This document shows positions 8,241 through 17,917 of a DNA stretch of 64,000 nt, piece after piece. The number at the start of each line of letters is the position of its first letter. Position 1 is the first letter of the stretch. Source of the DNA: an uncultured Syntrophobacterales bacterium (GTDB lineage Bacteria; Desulfobacterota; Syntrophia; Syntrophales; UBA5619); assembly GCA_903928915.1 (NCBI GenBank), contig CAIYSL010000033.1:115673-179672 (forward strand), given 5' to 3'. A model generated the notes under the pieces. It was not told where the DNA came from. It searched no databases and was given only the letters and a program-made list of their open reading frames with translations. A program made the translations under genes and the position numbers.

Positions 8241-9395
8241 TCATGACCTGCGATTCCGGCCGGTGTACTCGAGGATGGAGACGATGATGGTGATCAGGAG
8301 GGCCTGCAGTACGGTCAGTATGCCGTCGATCGGACGGGCGTTCCGCAGGATGATGGCGCTGATGCCGAGGGTGGCGCAGAGGACATAGATGAACCAGACC
8401 GTTTTCTGCCGATCGCCGAAAATCGCGAACAGCCGGTGGTGGATATGGTCGGTGCCCACATAATCGATCCAGTCCTGAAAACTCTTCACCTTGCCGCTGA
8501 CGATCCGCTCGACGGAGATGTAGGCCATGTCATAGATCAGGACCCAGAAGATCAGGACCGGGGTGGCAAAGGAGACGATCGGGTTGTTGTCCGCCCAGTC
8601 GGCCTTGATGGCCAGGGCCGAGAGGACGAAACCGAAGAAGGTGCTCCCGGCATCGCCCAGGAAGATCGCAGCCTGCTTGTGAATCCGGAAGTTGAACGGG
8701 AGGAAGCCGAGACAGCTCCCCAGCATCGCGATGGCGATCCAGCCCATGAAGGGCTGATCGGTCTGGAATGCCACCAGCCCGAGAAACAGGGAGATGATCG
8801 CGCTCACCCCCGCGGCCAGGCCGTCCATGCCGTCGATGAAGTTCATGGCGTTGGTCAGCCCTACGATCCAGACGATGGAGAGCAGGGCGTTGAGCCCATA
8901 ACCCCACGCTGTATGCGAGGGGAAGAGGTTGAGGATGATGCCGGATCGGATCAGGAAGATGACAACCAAGACCTGGATGATCAGCTTGTACCGGGCCGGG
9001 ATGCTCTTCCAGTCGTCGATCAGACCGACGATCGCCACCACCGTTCCGCCCGCGATCAGCACCACGTCCCGTTCGTCGAGAATCATGTTGGCCAGCAGCC
9101 CGGAAATGAAGGAGATGATGATGGCCGCGCCGCCGAGCAGCGGGGTTACCCGGCCGTGGATCTTCCGGCCGCCCGGGGCGTCGACAATGCCCGTCGTGGC
9201 GGCGATGGTGCGCATGATCGGCGTGAGCAGCGCGGCGGTGGACAGGGCGAACAGCAGTATGTACAGCCAGCGGCCCAGCCGGGCGAAGAAGAGCTCGCGG
9301 ATGAGGGGTATCAACAGCGAAAAAAACAGGACAAAGGATAATATCCAAAATACCCGCAGCGGGGAGATCGTCCGTACCTTTTCCTCGGGGGACAT
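8241..9395 (-). CDS. WecA/MraY-family undecaprenyl-phosphate sugar-1-phosphate transferase
   Basis: A 384-residue membrane protein of about ten or eleven helices. Family motifs are clear: an early DAPGGRKIH segment, GLIDDW, the catalytic NAMNFIDGMDGLAAG and the IFLGDAGSTF nucleotide-binding motif. It moves a sugar-1-phosphate from a UDP-sugar onto undecaprenyl phosphate at the inner membrane, and so initiates repeat-unit assembly. The start ATG is preceded by GAGGTAAACGA. As the last gene of the exopolysaccharide operon it is the likely priming enzyme. It resembles the WecA/TagO side more than MraY because it is not in a murein cluster; sugar specificity is unknown. Confidence 0.88.
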   Translation of the reverse strand: MSPEEKVRTISPLRVFWILSFVLFFSLLIPLIRELFFARLGRWLYILLFALSTAALLTPIMRTIAATTGIVDAPGGRKIHGRVTPLLGGAAIIISFISGLLANMILDERDVVLIAGGTVVAIVGLIDDWKSIPARYKLIIQVLVVIFLIRSGIILNLFPSHTAWGYGLNALLSIVWIVGLTNAMNFIDGMDGLAAGVSAIISLFLGLVAFQTDQPFMGWIAIAMLGSCLGFLPFNFRIHKQAAIFLGDAGSTFFGFVLSALAIKADWADNNPIVSFATPVLIFWVLIYDMAYISVERIVSGKVKSFQDWIDYVGTDHIHHRLFAIFGDRQKTVWFIYVLCATLGISAIILRNARPIDGILTVLQALLITIIVSILEYTGRNRRS

Positions 9396-9404
9396 TCGTT
9401 TACC

Positions 9405-10442
9405 TCATCTCAGGACAGTCTGCACATGCTGGACGATGGTTTGCACATCCCCGTCCTCCAGGGAGGGATACAGGGGGACGGACAGGGCCGTGCGAAACGC
9501 CTCTTCGCTCCGCGGATAGCCGGTAACCCCGAGGTAGCGATGGAGCGGTTTGAAGACCGGACGGCGATAGGCGATGCCGGCAGCCTGGCCGGCGGCGAGC
9601 AGTTCCTCGATCCGCTCGGTCCGGACCACGTACCGGTAGGGGATGGACTCGCTCTCCCGAGGACAGACGGGCAGAGCCAAGCCGTATCCGCGGAAGGATT
9701 CATCGTACCGCCGGGCGATCGCCCGGCGGCGGGCGATGAATCCGGGGAGCTTCCGGAGTTGTACCGAACCCAGGGCCGCCTGCAGGTCCGTGAGTTTGTA
9801 GTTGTACCGCAGAGCGCCGTCCTCCTTGCCGTCATAATCGCGCAAATCTTTTACTTTATCAATGAGTCTGCGATCATTGCCCGCCACCATCCCCCCCTCG
9901 CCGGTACAGATCACCTTTGTCGCGTAGAAAGAAAAAACGGACAGCGCGCCGAGGCCGCCGGTCGGCGCCCCCTGCCGGCTGCTTCCCAGCGACTGGGCGC
10001 AGTCCTCGACAACGGGGATTCCCAAGGCAACGATCTCCGCGATATCCGCCGGAAGGCCGAACATGTGGGGGACGATCACGGCCCTCGTCTTCTTCGTCAG
10101 GCGCCGCTTCACGTCCCGGGGATCGATGTTGAAGGTCTCCCCGTTGATGTCGGCCAGTACAGGGGTTGCGCGTACGTAGCGGACCGCGTTCAGCAGTGCG
10201 GTGCAGACGAAGCTGGGGAGTACCACCTCATCGCCGGCCCCGATGTCCAGGGCCAGCAGGGCCAGGTGCAGGGCCGCCGTGCCGGAGCCGACCGCCGCGG
10301 CGTTTCTGACGCCGGCCAGCGAGGCCACCGCCTCTTCGAAGCTCCCGACCTCCTCACCCTGGGCAACCTGCCCTGACAGCAGGACGCGGGTGGCGGCGGC
10401 GGCCTCTTCAGGACCGAGGGTGGGGCGGGAGTGGGGGATCAT
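9405..10442 (-). CDS. DegT/DnrJ/EryC1 family PLP-dependent sugar aminotransferase
   Basis: A 345-residue protein starting at an ATG that overlaps the PIG-L stop (ATGA); longer upstream frame is only overlap. It has the family's N-terminal SRPTLGPEE, GSGTAALHLAL, VEDCAQSLG (cofactor Asp) and FSFYATKVICTGEGGM with the Schiff-base Lys. It forms an amino sugar from a keto-nucleotide sugar. Placement beside a PIG-L deacetylase and WbqC fits synthesis of an N-modified sugar for the exopolysaccharide or glycan made by this operon. Confidence 0.92.
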   Translation of the reverse strand: MIPHSRPTLGPEEAAAATRVLLSGQVAQGEEVGSFEEAVASLAGVRNAAAVGSGTAALHLALLALDIGAGDEVVLPSFVCTALLNAVRYVRATPVLADINGETFNIDPRDVKRRLTKKTRAVIVPHMFGLPADIAEIVALGIPVVEDCAQSLGSSRQGAPTGGLGALSVFSFYATKVICTGEGGMVAGNDRRLIDKVKDLRDYDGKEDGALRYNYKLTDLQAALGSVQLRKLPGFIARRRAIARRYDESFRGYGLALPVCPRESESIPYRYVVRTERIEELLAAGQAAGIAYRRPVFKPLHRYLGVTGYPRSEEAFRTALSVPLYPSLEDGDVQTIVQHVQTVLR

Positions 10443-11068
10443 GTCAGTCCGCCGACGTTGATGAACAACCGCAGCGGCACGAAGCCCTCCGCGAACTGCA
10501 CCCTCCCCTGGATGCCGCGAAACACCGCGGTGGAGCGGACGATGTCCGTGATCGACAGCCCCTCGATGTTGGTTTTTTGGACCTGGGACTGGTGCGCCAG
10601 GAGCGTGGCGAATTTCGTGTCCATGGTCTCCTTGATGTCCACGAACACGGTGGGGGAGAAATTCTGGGTTGTTGGCCCCTCGTAGAATAGGACGTTCCGG
10701 ACGTAGCGGGTCGCAGAGATCGTGGCCTTGGCCAGGGAGCGGTGGTCCTGGTGGGTATCGTCGTCGTACTGGATGAAAATGAAATCGGGACAGGTCTTCT
10801 TCAGAACGGCTTCGATGTCCTGGATCATCTTGTTCATGGAGTGCGACAGCAGGGTGTCCTCGCACCCTCCCCAGAACAGTTGCCGGGGCTTGAGGATCTT
10901 CGCCGAATTCCGCTGTTCCCTTTTTCTCACCGTCCTGTTGCCTCCCCGGTGGCCGTCCGTCATGACGAGCAGATAAATGTCGTTGCCGGCCTGGGCGTAC
11001 TTGGCGAGAGTACCGCCGCAGCCGACCTCGATGTCGTCCGGATGGGCGCCGATGGCCAAGATTTTCAT
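10439..11068 (-). CDS. PIG-L family deacetylase
   Basis: A 209-residue zinc-dependent deacetylase of the LmbE/PIG-L family. The metal-binding AHPDDIE motif sits at residues 8-14 and DTHQDHRS supplies the second His/Asp set. Members remove an acetyl group from N-acetylglucosamine-type substrates. It overlaps WbqC upstream and the aminotransferase downstream by 4 bases each, so all three are a translationally coupled block, probably acting on one modified sugar. Confidence 0.9.
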   Translation of the reverse strand: MKILAIGAHPDDIEVGCGGTLAKYAQAGNDIYLLVMTDGHRGGNRTVRKREQRNSAKILKPRQLFWGGCEDTLLSHSMNKMIQDIEAVLKKTCPDFIFIQYDDDTHQDHRSLAKATISATRYVRNVLFYEGPTTQNFSPTVFVDIKETMDTKFATLLAHQSQVQKTNIEGLSITDIVRSTAVFRGIQGRVQFAEGFVPLRLFINVGGLT

Positions 11069-11748
11069 CGCTTCCCCCTCAGAATGTCGAGGCTCTCCCC
11101 CCCCTGGTTGAACAGCAGGTCGAGGACCGAAAGACAGGGTTCGAAGGCGCCGAACCTCTGTTCGTACACCGGATGGGCAAACTCCTGGAAGAGCACGGTT
11201 ACGCCGCTTCGCCCGTACCGGGCAAGGTCCATGTACCCCCGGCCGCCGCTGCCGGCCAGGTACGTATCCGCCCCGAAATGCTTCGTGATGGCGATCAGCC
11301 GGCCGTCCGGATCGTCGGGAAACTCACCGAGCTCCGAGGCCACGTACAGGGGGGTTTCTATCCCCAGGATCGCGGCCAGCCGCTTTACCCCGAAGATGTT
11401 GAGCGGGGCCAGCATCTCCCAGCCCGGGGCCAGGATCTCCTCCACGAACGGCGCGACATCGTCCCAGAAAGGGGCCTTCCGGTAATTCGACACGATCGCC
11501 TGCCGCTGTCTATGCTGCCAGCGCTCCCGGTTGTTGACAGCCACCTCGTCGATCCGCTGCGGAAAGCGGTAGTTCACCGGGACGGTGATCCACTGCCAAC
11601 CCTCCGCCGCCTTGATCCGATTGCGGTTCTGCCACTCGTTCTTCTTGTACTGGACCGTATCGAGCAGGACGAAGACGTCGGCGCGGTCAATCTTGTCGAA
11701 GTAGCCGAGCCACGGCAGGTACTGGGGCTGATGGACGGCAACGATCAT
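11065..11748 (-). CDS. wbqC: WbqC family protein
   Basis: A 227-residue WbqC-like protein, recognised by the N-terminal HQPQYLPWLGYFDKI and by QYKKNEWQNRNRI. WbqC genes are found in O-antigen and polysaccharide clusters, and the fold has been proposed to be an acyl/glycosyl-modifying enzyme, though biochemical proof is thin. The gene is coupled by 4-base overlaps to the PHP-like gene before it and the PIG-L gene after it. Its role is inferred as part of N-acyl or amino-sugar tailoring. Confidence 0.88.
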   Translation of the reverse strand: MIVAVHQPQYLPWLGYFDKIDRADVFVLLDTVQYKKNEWQNRNRIKAAEGWQWITVPVNYRFPQRIDEVAVNNRERWQHRQRQAIVSNYRKAPFWDDVAPFVEEILAPGWEMLAPLNIFGVKRLAAILGIETPLYVASELGEFPDDPDGRLIAITKHFGADTYLAGSGGRGYMDLARYGRSGVTVLFQEFAHPVYEQRFGAFEPCLSVLDLLFNQGGESLDILRGKR

Positions 11749-13235
11749 TTCTGCGCGCGGGTGACAAAGATCGGGTTCGAGACGATGGCCCCGGCCCCGG
11801 TCATGTCCATGCGGTAGTAGACCTTTTCCCCGGGTTTCTCCAGCGGGTCGGTATGGTCGATCTTGAGGGGCAGCGTTCCCTTGAACTCGGCGATGAGGGT
11901 CCCGGAACGGATCAGCCGCACCCGCACCTCCTCCCTCTGCCCGGCGGAACCGGAGACGGCGATCCGGATGCGGGCGGCGCCGTCGAGCACCACCTCATCA
12001 CCCGAGGCCGCAGGAGGCGCCGCATCCGGTGCGGCAGCCGAGACGGAGAACTCGTCGAGCCGCGGCACGTGGGGGTATTTTCCCCGGCTGGCGTACATCT
12101 TGCCGCGCTTCAGGGCCGCGAGGACGGCTTGCGGGGATTGCTCTTCGAGCAGCAGGACGGTCTGGAAGTCTCCCAGGCTCTGCCCACCCTCACCCTCCCG
12201 GTGGAAGTCCGCCGCGGCGATCCCCCAGGGAGGGGATCCGCGCAGCCCCCGGCAATACTCCTTGAGGGCCGTATCCCAGACGTTCCCCGGTTCCGTGACG
12301 GTGATCGTATCGCCGTACAGTGCCGCGAACCCCGTATAGTCCTTCGTTTCGAGCAGCATCTGCGGATAGGGGAGGGTCTTGACCTGGATCGGTCCGAGCG
12401 TCCTCACCCCCGAGCGGGTTTCCGGATAGTTCCAGAAGGTAAGCCCTCCCTGCTGGTTGACCGCATCGATGAAGAGCTGATACGGCGCCGCCCCCTGATC
12501 GCCGTGGTACGCGTCGAAGGGAGCCGGCCTGGCAAGCAGCAGGTTGGTAGTAAACGCCGCCCCGGCGAGGGTCAGCAGCACGCCGAACAGGCGCCACCAG
12601 CCGGATACGAACAGGAAGTACAGGCCGATCAGGAAGACCCCGCCGAAGGCCGCAAGGGCCGGGAGCGACCTTCCCGGATCGAATCCGGCCGTATCGTTGT
12701 GCGGCACGGGCAGAGCCAGGTAGTCTTCCGGCCGCTCCAGCCCGATCGTCAGGAGCCGCCGCTCGTGATCGTTGGCGGTGAGGCTCCCGGTAAGCAGACT
12801 GCCCGTCCAGTAATAGAAGGGAGCGCTCTCCGTACCCGGGATGATGACCGCGTCGGGATGGGCCTTTCTCAGGGAGGCAATCGTCTGGAGGTAGCTATGG
12901 CCCCCCGAGAGCATCAGCGAGTTTCGCTCTTCCCGCTTCTTGATGATGTTCCTGAACGGGGGCAGGCCGTATTCGATGGCCATCCGGTCATGGTCGTTGA
13001 GGAAGATCACCCGGATGCCCTTCTTGAGGGCCATCTTCACGAGGGTTTCCGGGTCGTAGGCGCCGTCGCTGAAGGTTGTGCGCAGGTCGATCAGGGCCGG
13101 TACCTGCTCGGCGGCAGCGGCCGGAGGCGTGCAAGACAATCCCCCCGCCGTCAGGGCAAGGGTCAGCAGGACGAGCAGCGTGAAAGCCCTGGGCAGAAGG
13201 TGCATTCCGTGAGTCTGTGCAGCCGAACCGTTCAT
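11745..13235 (-). CDS. Exported PHP-like protein with degenerate metal site
   Basis: About 496 residues. I favour the ATG at 13235 (GGAG eight bases upstream); an ATG at 13253 is also open. A signal peptide ends near an AAAA-E site. The PHP-type pattern SDGAYDPETLVKMALKKG...FLNDHD follows, but the usual first His-x-His is replaced by DLR, so the first metal site looks lost. Two membrane helices (about residues 195-240) split the domain, and a second half with AAADFHREGEGG resumes the PHP core. The C-terminus is a beta-rich domain. A simpler paralogue lies at 58852-59919. Being inside the polysaccharide operon, it may act on or sense envelope glycan; no enzymatic function is assigned. Confidence 0.6.
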   Translation of the reverse strand: MNGSAAQTHGMHLLPRAFTLLVLLTLALTAGGLSCTPPAAAAEQVPALIDLRTTFSDGAYDPETLVKMALKKGIRVIFLNDHDRMAIEYGLPPFRNIIKKREERNSLMLSGGHSYLQTIASLRKAHPDAVIIPGTESAPFYYWTGSLLTGSLTANDHERRLLTIGLERPEDYLALPVPHNDTAGFDPGRSLPALAAFGGVFLIGLYFLFVSGWWRLFGVLLTLAGAAFTTNLLLARPAPFDAYHGDQGAAPYQLFIDAVNQQGGLTFWNYPETRSGVRTLGPIQVKTLPYPQMLLETKDYTGFAALYGDTITVTEPGNVWDTALKEYCRGLRGSPPWGIAAADFHREGEGGQSLGDFQTVLLLEEQSPQAVLAALKRGKMYASRGKYPHVPRLDEFSVSAAAPDAAPPAASGDEVVLDGAARIRIAVSGSAGQREEVRVRLIRSGTLIAEFKGTLPLKIDHTDPLEKPGEKVYYRMDMTGAGAIVSNPIFVTRAQK

Positions 13236-13290
13236 CGTCCGATCTCCGCTCATATGCGTACCTGAATCCCCCAGCGTGCCTCCATCGGTC

Positions 13291-14493
13291 TCATCGGCTC
13301 ATTGCTAACAAGTTTCCGTATAATCGGTCAATCTTTTTTATCATTTCTTCGGCACTGTAGAGCGGGGCCAGCCCCCTTCCCGCCTCTCCCATGCGGCGGC
13401 GCTCTTGCGGATCGCCCGTCAGACGGGTGATCGCCGCGACCCAGGCCGCAGGGTCCCCGACCGGGACGAGGATGCCGTTTTCACCCGGACGCACGAGGTC
13501 CCGTATCCCGCCGATATCGCTGGCCACGATCGGCTTTGCCAGCGCCATCGCCTCCACCAGGACCTTGCCCATCCCCTCGTTGAGCGAGGGGAGGCAGAAG
13601 ATGTCGAAGGCGGCCATGACGTCGGCGACATCGCTGCGCCAGCCCAGGAAGCGGACCTGCGGTCCGATTCCCAACCGGCGGGCAAGCTCTTCCAGCTCGC
13701 CGCGCAGCTCGCCCTCACCCAGAAGAACGAGGGCGACATCGCCGCCGCCCCGGACGAGTTCGGAGACCGCCCGGATGAGCGTATCCTGCCCCTTGATCGC
13801 GGTCAGACGGCCCGCGGTGCCGACGACGACCGTCGCGGGTTCGATGCCGAGGGCCCGCTTCGCTTCCGCCTGAGCGAAGCCAACGGCACGGAACTTCCCC
13901 AGGTCGATGCCGCTGTGGATGACGGCAAATTTCCGCTCCGGGGCTATGCGGAGCTTCAGATGATCCTCGCGCTCCTGCGGGGTGAGCGTGATGATCACAT
14001 CGGTGAACCAGGCCGTGACTCTCTCCAGCCAGATGAACAGCCGGGTCTTCAGCGGGCCGAAATATCCCCAAAACACATGGCCGTGCGGGGTGTGGACGAT
14101 GACGGGGACCCGGCAGAGGAGCGCGGCCCATCTTCCCAGGATGCCCGCCTTGGAGGTATGGGTATGGACGATGGCGGGCTGTTCCAGCCCGATAATGCGC
14201 AGGAGGCTGAAAAGGGTGACCAGGTCGGAGAGCGGCCGGAGCTCCCGGACGAGCCGACGGATAGCGATCACCCGGACCCCTGTGTCGCGGGCTGCAATGA
14301 CGTTTGACTGAGCGGCCCGCACCTCCGCATCCGCGGATGTGCCGCCGTCAGGGAGGGGTCCCGTGATCAGCAGCACCTCGTAGCGGCCCTTGTCGAGGCC
14401 GCGGACGGTGAGGAAGGTGTTTTCCGCCGAGCCCCCCTTGTCGAAGCGGGTGATGACATGGAGGACCTTGATTCTAGGCGATTGCGGATTCAT
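13291..14493 (-). CDS. Glycosyltransferase family 4
   Basis: A 400-residue GT-B glycosyltransferase. The N-terminal domain has the acceptor-side RFDKGGSAEN pattern, and the C-terminal domain has TAGRLTAIKGQDTLI, FLGWRSDV and PSLNEGMGKVLVEAMA, the E-x7-E nucleotide-sugar motif of GT4 enzymes. It transfers a sugar from an NDP-sugar to the growing lipid-linked repeat unit at the cytoplasmic face. It is GC-rich, like the operon's distal genes and unlike the AT-richer genes just upstream. Confidence 0.9.
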   Translation of the reverse strand: MNPQSPRIKVLHVITRFDKGGSAENTFLTVRGLDKGRYEVLLITGPLPDGGTSADAEVRAAQSNVIAARDTGVRVIAIRRLVRELRPLSDLVTLFSLLRIIGLEQPAIVHTHTSKAGILGRWAALLCRVPVIVHTPHGHVFWGYFGPLKTRLFIWLERVTAWFTDVIITLTPQEREDHLKLRIAPERKFAVIHSGIDLGKFRAVGFAQAEAKRALGIEPATVVVGTAGRLTAIKGQDTLIRAVSELVRGGGDVALVLLGEGELRGELEELARRLGIGPQVRFLGWRSDVADVMAAFDIFCLPSLNEGMGKVLVEAMALAKPIVASDIGGIRDLVRPGENGILVPVGDPAAWVAAITRLTGDPQERRRMGEAGRGLAPLYSAEEMIKKIDRLYGNLLAMSR

Positions 14494-14555
14494 ACCAGGC
14501 CTGAAAGACGATCATCGAATCGGAATTGTGAATAGTCACGAAATTTGCCTGTTGT

Positions 14556-15770
14556 TTACGGAAGGACCTTACCCACAAAAAGACGCTCCGTCGCGGCAAT
14601 GTTTCTTTCCCATGAATAATGATCTTCCGCAAAATGACGACACCGCTGAGAAGCTTCTTGCCATTTATCAGGCTTGCTCCGGTATTCCTGACAGAGCTCC
14701 GTCAGCAATCGGGAAATGGATTCAGAGGAGCTGTCATTGAACAAGAAGTTATTATCTAATCGACTCAGGATCTCTTGGGTGCCTCCCACGGGCGTCCCCA
14801 GCACGGGGGTGCCGGAAGCCAATGCCTCGAGTGTGACCAGCCCGAATCCCTCCAGTTCAACGGTCGGCAGCACAAAGATATCTGCAGCTTGGTAGTACAG
14901 GGGCAAAGTCTCTTCAGGAATGAAGCCCGTGAATTGAAGGAAAGGGTCGAGTCCCAGGCGGCGGCTCGTCAGTGCAAGGTGCTCTTTCAAGGGGCCGGAA
15001 CCACCGATAACCAGATAAACATCCGGTACTGATTTAACCACCTGTTGAAGGGCATGAATCAGATTCTCGATCCCCATTCGTGGCTCGAGGTCCCGTACCG
15101 TCAGGAGAATCGTCTTCCCCTGGGGAAGTCTCAGCCGATCCCGTATAGCTGTTCTATCATCCGCGGGATGGAATCGGGCAAGATCGATGCCGCCAGGGAT
15201 GACGGCGACCTTTTCGGTGGGAATACGGTGAACGGTTGTCAATTTCTCAAGGGTGTACTTACTCAGAACCACAATGCGGTCGGATTTGTTCAGCACCCGT
15301 TTCTCGATCCATTTTCTTGCGGCACGGTTGAAAAGATAGATCATTCTCCGACCAACCGAATGCGGTCTTGGGTTTCTGGATACATACTCTTCAAACGAAA
15401 GGGAGTGGCAGGTATAAATTGTACGGATTGTGGCGCAGGAAGCCGATCGCAGGGCAGCAAATGCTGAAAATGGTTGGTGAAAGTTGATGCACTCGAATCG
15501 ATAGGTGCTGTGAAGTTTTTCAAAAAGGCTTCTTCCGTTCCGAAGAGTGGAGGTGAAAAAAGTAGCGGCACTGCTCTGGTCTACGGGGTATCGCCACTCA
15601 TGGACGCCTTCAACGACGGCCTCATCTGCTGAATGGCTCTTTAGCCTGCGGGTCAAGACATGGACTTGGTGACCCCGTGCGGCCAGTCTGGTGGTTTGCT
15701 CATAGAGGACCCGTTCCGCTCCGCTGATTTCGTCTTGAATGGAGACATCGGTAATAAAGATAATATTCAC
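14556..15770 (-). CDS. Glycosyltransferase family 4
   Basis: A 404-residue GT-B enzyme. ISGAERVLYEQ near the N-terminus and LTVRDLEPRMGIENLI, FTGFIPEETLP and PTVELEGFGLVTLEALA in the C-terminal Rossmann domain mark GT4. Its ATG overlaps the stop of the methyltransferase gene upstream by 4 bases. Codon third positions are noticeably more A/T than in the flanking genes, fitting a horizontally acquired glycan-specific block. Confidence 0.9.
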   Translation of the reverse strand: MNIIFITDVSIQDEISGAERVLYEQTTRLAARGHQVHVLTRRLKSHSADEAVVEGVHEWRYPVDQSSAATFFTSTLRNGRSLFEKLHSTYRFECINFHQPFSAFAALRSASCATIRTIYTCHSLSFEEYVSRNPRPHSVGRRMIYLFNRAARKWIEKRVLNKSDRIVVLSKYTLEKLTTVHRIPTEKVAVIPGGIDLARFHPADDRTAIRDRLRLPQGKTILLTVRDLEPRMGIENLIHALQQVVKSVPDVYLVIGGSGPLKEHLALTSRRLGLDPFLQFTGFIPEETLPLYYQAADIFVLPTVELEGFGLVTLEALASGTPVLGTPVGGTQEILSRLDNNFLFNDSSSESISRLLTELCQEYRSKPDKWQEASQRCRHFAEDHYSWERNIAATERLFVGKVLP

Positions 15771-16675
15771 GGCCTATGGCATCCCCTTCCCTTTCCGGCT
15801 ATTACCTCTACGGAAGGCCCCCAAACCCACCTCCCACAAGTGAGTCTTTCTACCCCTTTGAAGACAGTCTCTGTAACGAGGGAAACAGCTCTTCTGGCGC
15901 CCCTGACGACCGCTCCCTGATCCTGCAATTCAGTCCCTCCGGTGAGTGGCGCGTTAGAGATTCTGATAGGGGAAAACCCCTTGTCACCGAGCCAGCGGCC
16001 GATCGTACGTGGCGTAATCGCATATACGTGGAACACCACGAAAGGGTTCATCAGCTGTGTGCGAAACAGCATCCGCGCCATGCGCACCACAGAGGAATGG
16101 AAAGATCCGTTCGGAAAGCGCAGATAGATGATTCCTTCGGGCGCGAGCAGATCATGGAGCTTCTCTAATTGGATCCAGGCATTGACCATATCATCTAAAA
16201 CATTGATCAAGGTGATGGCGTCAAACCGCTGATCGGAAGGAACATCGTGCAGCGTTCCGCAGAGCACATTCTCGCCAACCAATGCCCGCGCCTGGGCAAC
16301 CGATTTTTCAGACGGATCGACACCGAAGACTTGCCAACCGCATTCCTGTGCCTCCTGCAGAAAGAAGCCGCACCCGCAGCCTACGTCCAGCAGCGAGCCG
16401 GGCTTCTTGTGTCGTTGCAGCAACCGCAGCGCATGGCGATAGATCGCCGTCCGTTGCCCCGAAAGCTGGGCTCTGGCGTGGTCATCGAAATACGAATTCT
16501 GGTAGTACGTAATATAACTCTCATCTTTTTCTGACCACTGTCCATCAAAGATTAAGCCGCAGGAGTGGCAACGGTGAAACATGCGGCTGTGGAAAGAAAA
16601 ATATAACGGGCTGCTGGTAGTACAATAAGGGCAAGAGACGACCTCAGCGCATGCGTCGCGTGCTGGCAGCCTCAT
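15767..16675 (-). CDS. Class I SAM-dependent methyltransferase with N-terminal zinc ribbon
   Basis: A 302-residue protein. Two CxxC pairs (CPYC and CHSC, residues ~15-40) form a putative zinc ribbon; LLDVGCGCGFFLQEAQ (about residue 95) is the SAM-binding motif I and FGVDPS motif II. This arrangement is common in glycan-cluster methyltransferases that modify sugars. Four-base overlaps join it to glycosyltransferase genes on both sides. The methylated position is unknown. Confidence 0.87.
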   Translation of the reverse strand: MRLPARDACAEVVSCPYCTTSSPLYFSFHSRMFHRCHSCGLIFDGQWSEKDESYITYYQNSYFDDHARAQLSGQRTAIYRHALRLLQRHKKPGSLLDVGCGCGFFLQEAQECGWQVFGVDPSEKSVAQARALVGENVLCGTLHDVPSDQRFDAITLINVLDDMVNAWIQLEKLHDLLAPEGIIYLRFPNGSFHSSVVRMARMLFRTQLMNPFVVFHVYAITPRTIGRWLGDKGFSPIRISNAPLTGGTELQDQGAVVRGARRAVSLVTETVFKGVERLTCGRWVWGPSVEVIAGKGRGCHRP

Positions 16676-17850
16676 AGCGATTCGTATACCCCTATCGTCT
16701 CAGCAATCATCTTGTCCACCGAGAATTCCCGCAGGACACGCGCTCTGGCATTCTTCCCCAGTAAGGACGCCTGCTCCGGATTTTCGGCGAGACGTCTTAC
16801 AGCTTGGGCGATGGCCTGCGGGTCTTTCGGTGGGACGAGCAGGCCTTCTTTGCCGTTGACGATCTGCTCCGTTATCCCGTCGATCTCTGAAGCCACAATG
16901 GGTTTCTCCATAGCCATCGCTTCAAGGGTCAAGACGGGAAACCCTTCCTGAAGAGAAGGGACTACGACGATGTCGAGAGCAGCGAGGACGTCTCGGACAT
17001 CCGTTCTTTGGCCGGTAAAGAGGACTCTGTCCTGAATACCCAAGGATTCTGTCCGCGCTTCCAGGTCATTGCGCAAAGCGCCATCGCCCACGAGCATGAA
17101 CCGACTGTTCGGCAATGACTGAGCAATATGCGGTATGGCTCTAATGAAGCAATCGAACCCTTTTTGCCACACAACACGTCCAATAGCACCAATGAGAAGG
17201 GCCGTTTCAGGTATCTGGAATTCGGCCCTTATCCGCTGTCGATTTTCGGATTGGCCGACTGATTGGAAAACATCGATCTCAATGCCATTATATATCTTGA
17301 TAACCTTGTTTCCCTCCACTCTGTGGTCTTCGGTCATGGTTCTTACGAGCCTATCTGAGACCACAATAAATCGGTTGACATAATGCTCGGAGAAGCGGTC
17401 AAGAGCCTGGTAAAGAAGCTTCCGTAAGGGACCAACATCATAGCCCTCAACAGGCATTGCTAGAGTCGATACATAGGGCTTTCGACCAGCCAACCTTGCA
17501 GCAAGGCGAGCGAAGAATTCGGCACGCATCCCCTGGCCATGAACGATATCAATGCGCTCCTTGGCAATGATTCTCATCAAGCGCAAGGGTACAGCTGCAT
17601 TATAACGATTCGAAAAATCTACTTTGAATGTAGTCAAATCCTCGCGCCTTATTGCCTTGGCAAATGCTTCGCTTGGGACGCTCGCGAGAAAGGGCCGGAA
17701 ACGGCCTTGGGGGAGTGCGTTAATGATTTGCGCAAAGACCCGCTCACCTCCACCGAATTCCATGCCGTCGATGACAAAAAGGATTCTAATAGGCTCGATC
17801 AGCGTTCGCCAATTTCGAGAAGTTCCGCGGTGGTACGTGCTATGTGTCAT
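16672..17850 (-). CDS. Glycosyltransferase family 4
   Basis: About 392 residues from an ATG with a GAAGGTGG site just upstream; a longer open frame to 17889 adds a basic, unconserved tail. GT4 marks are MEFGGGERVFAQ at the N-terminus, GAIGRVVWQKGFD, FTGQRTDVRDVLAALD and PSLQEGFPVLTLEAMA. It adds one sugar of the repeat unit at the inner membrane. It stops within a 4-base overlap with the zinc-ribbon methyltransferase gene. Confidence 0.9.
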   Translation of the reverse strand: MTHSTYHRGTSRNWRTLIEPIRILFVIDGMEFGGGERVFAQIINALPQGRFRPFLASVPSEAFAKAIRREDLTTFKVDFSNRYNAAVPLRLMRIIAKERIDIVHGQGMRAEFFARLAARLAGRKPYVSTLAMPVEGYDVGPLRKLLYQALDRFSEHYVNRFIVVSDRLVRTMTEDHRVEGNKVIKIYNGIEIDVFQSVGQSENRQRIRAEFQIPETALLIGAIGRVVWQKGFDCFIRAIPHIAQSLPNSRFMLVGDGALRNDLEARTESLGIQDRVLFTGQRTDVRDVLAALDIVVVPSLQEGFPVLTLEAMAMEKPIVASEIDGITEQIVNGKEGLLVPPKDPQAIAQAVRRLAENPEQASLLGKNARARVLREFSVDKMIAETIGVYESL

Positions 17851-17917
17851 CAGCCACCTTCGTAGGGCGGATCGGAAGCGACATCGCATATCCGAATCAT
17901 TGGCTGCGCAAACTATT

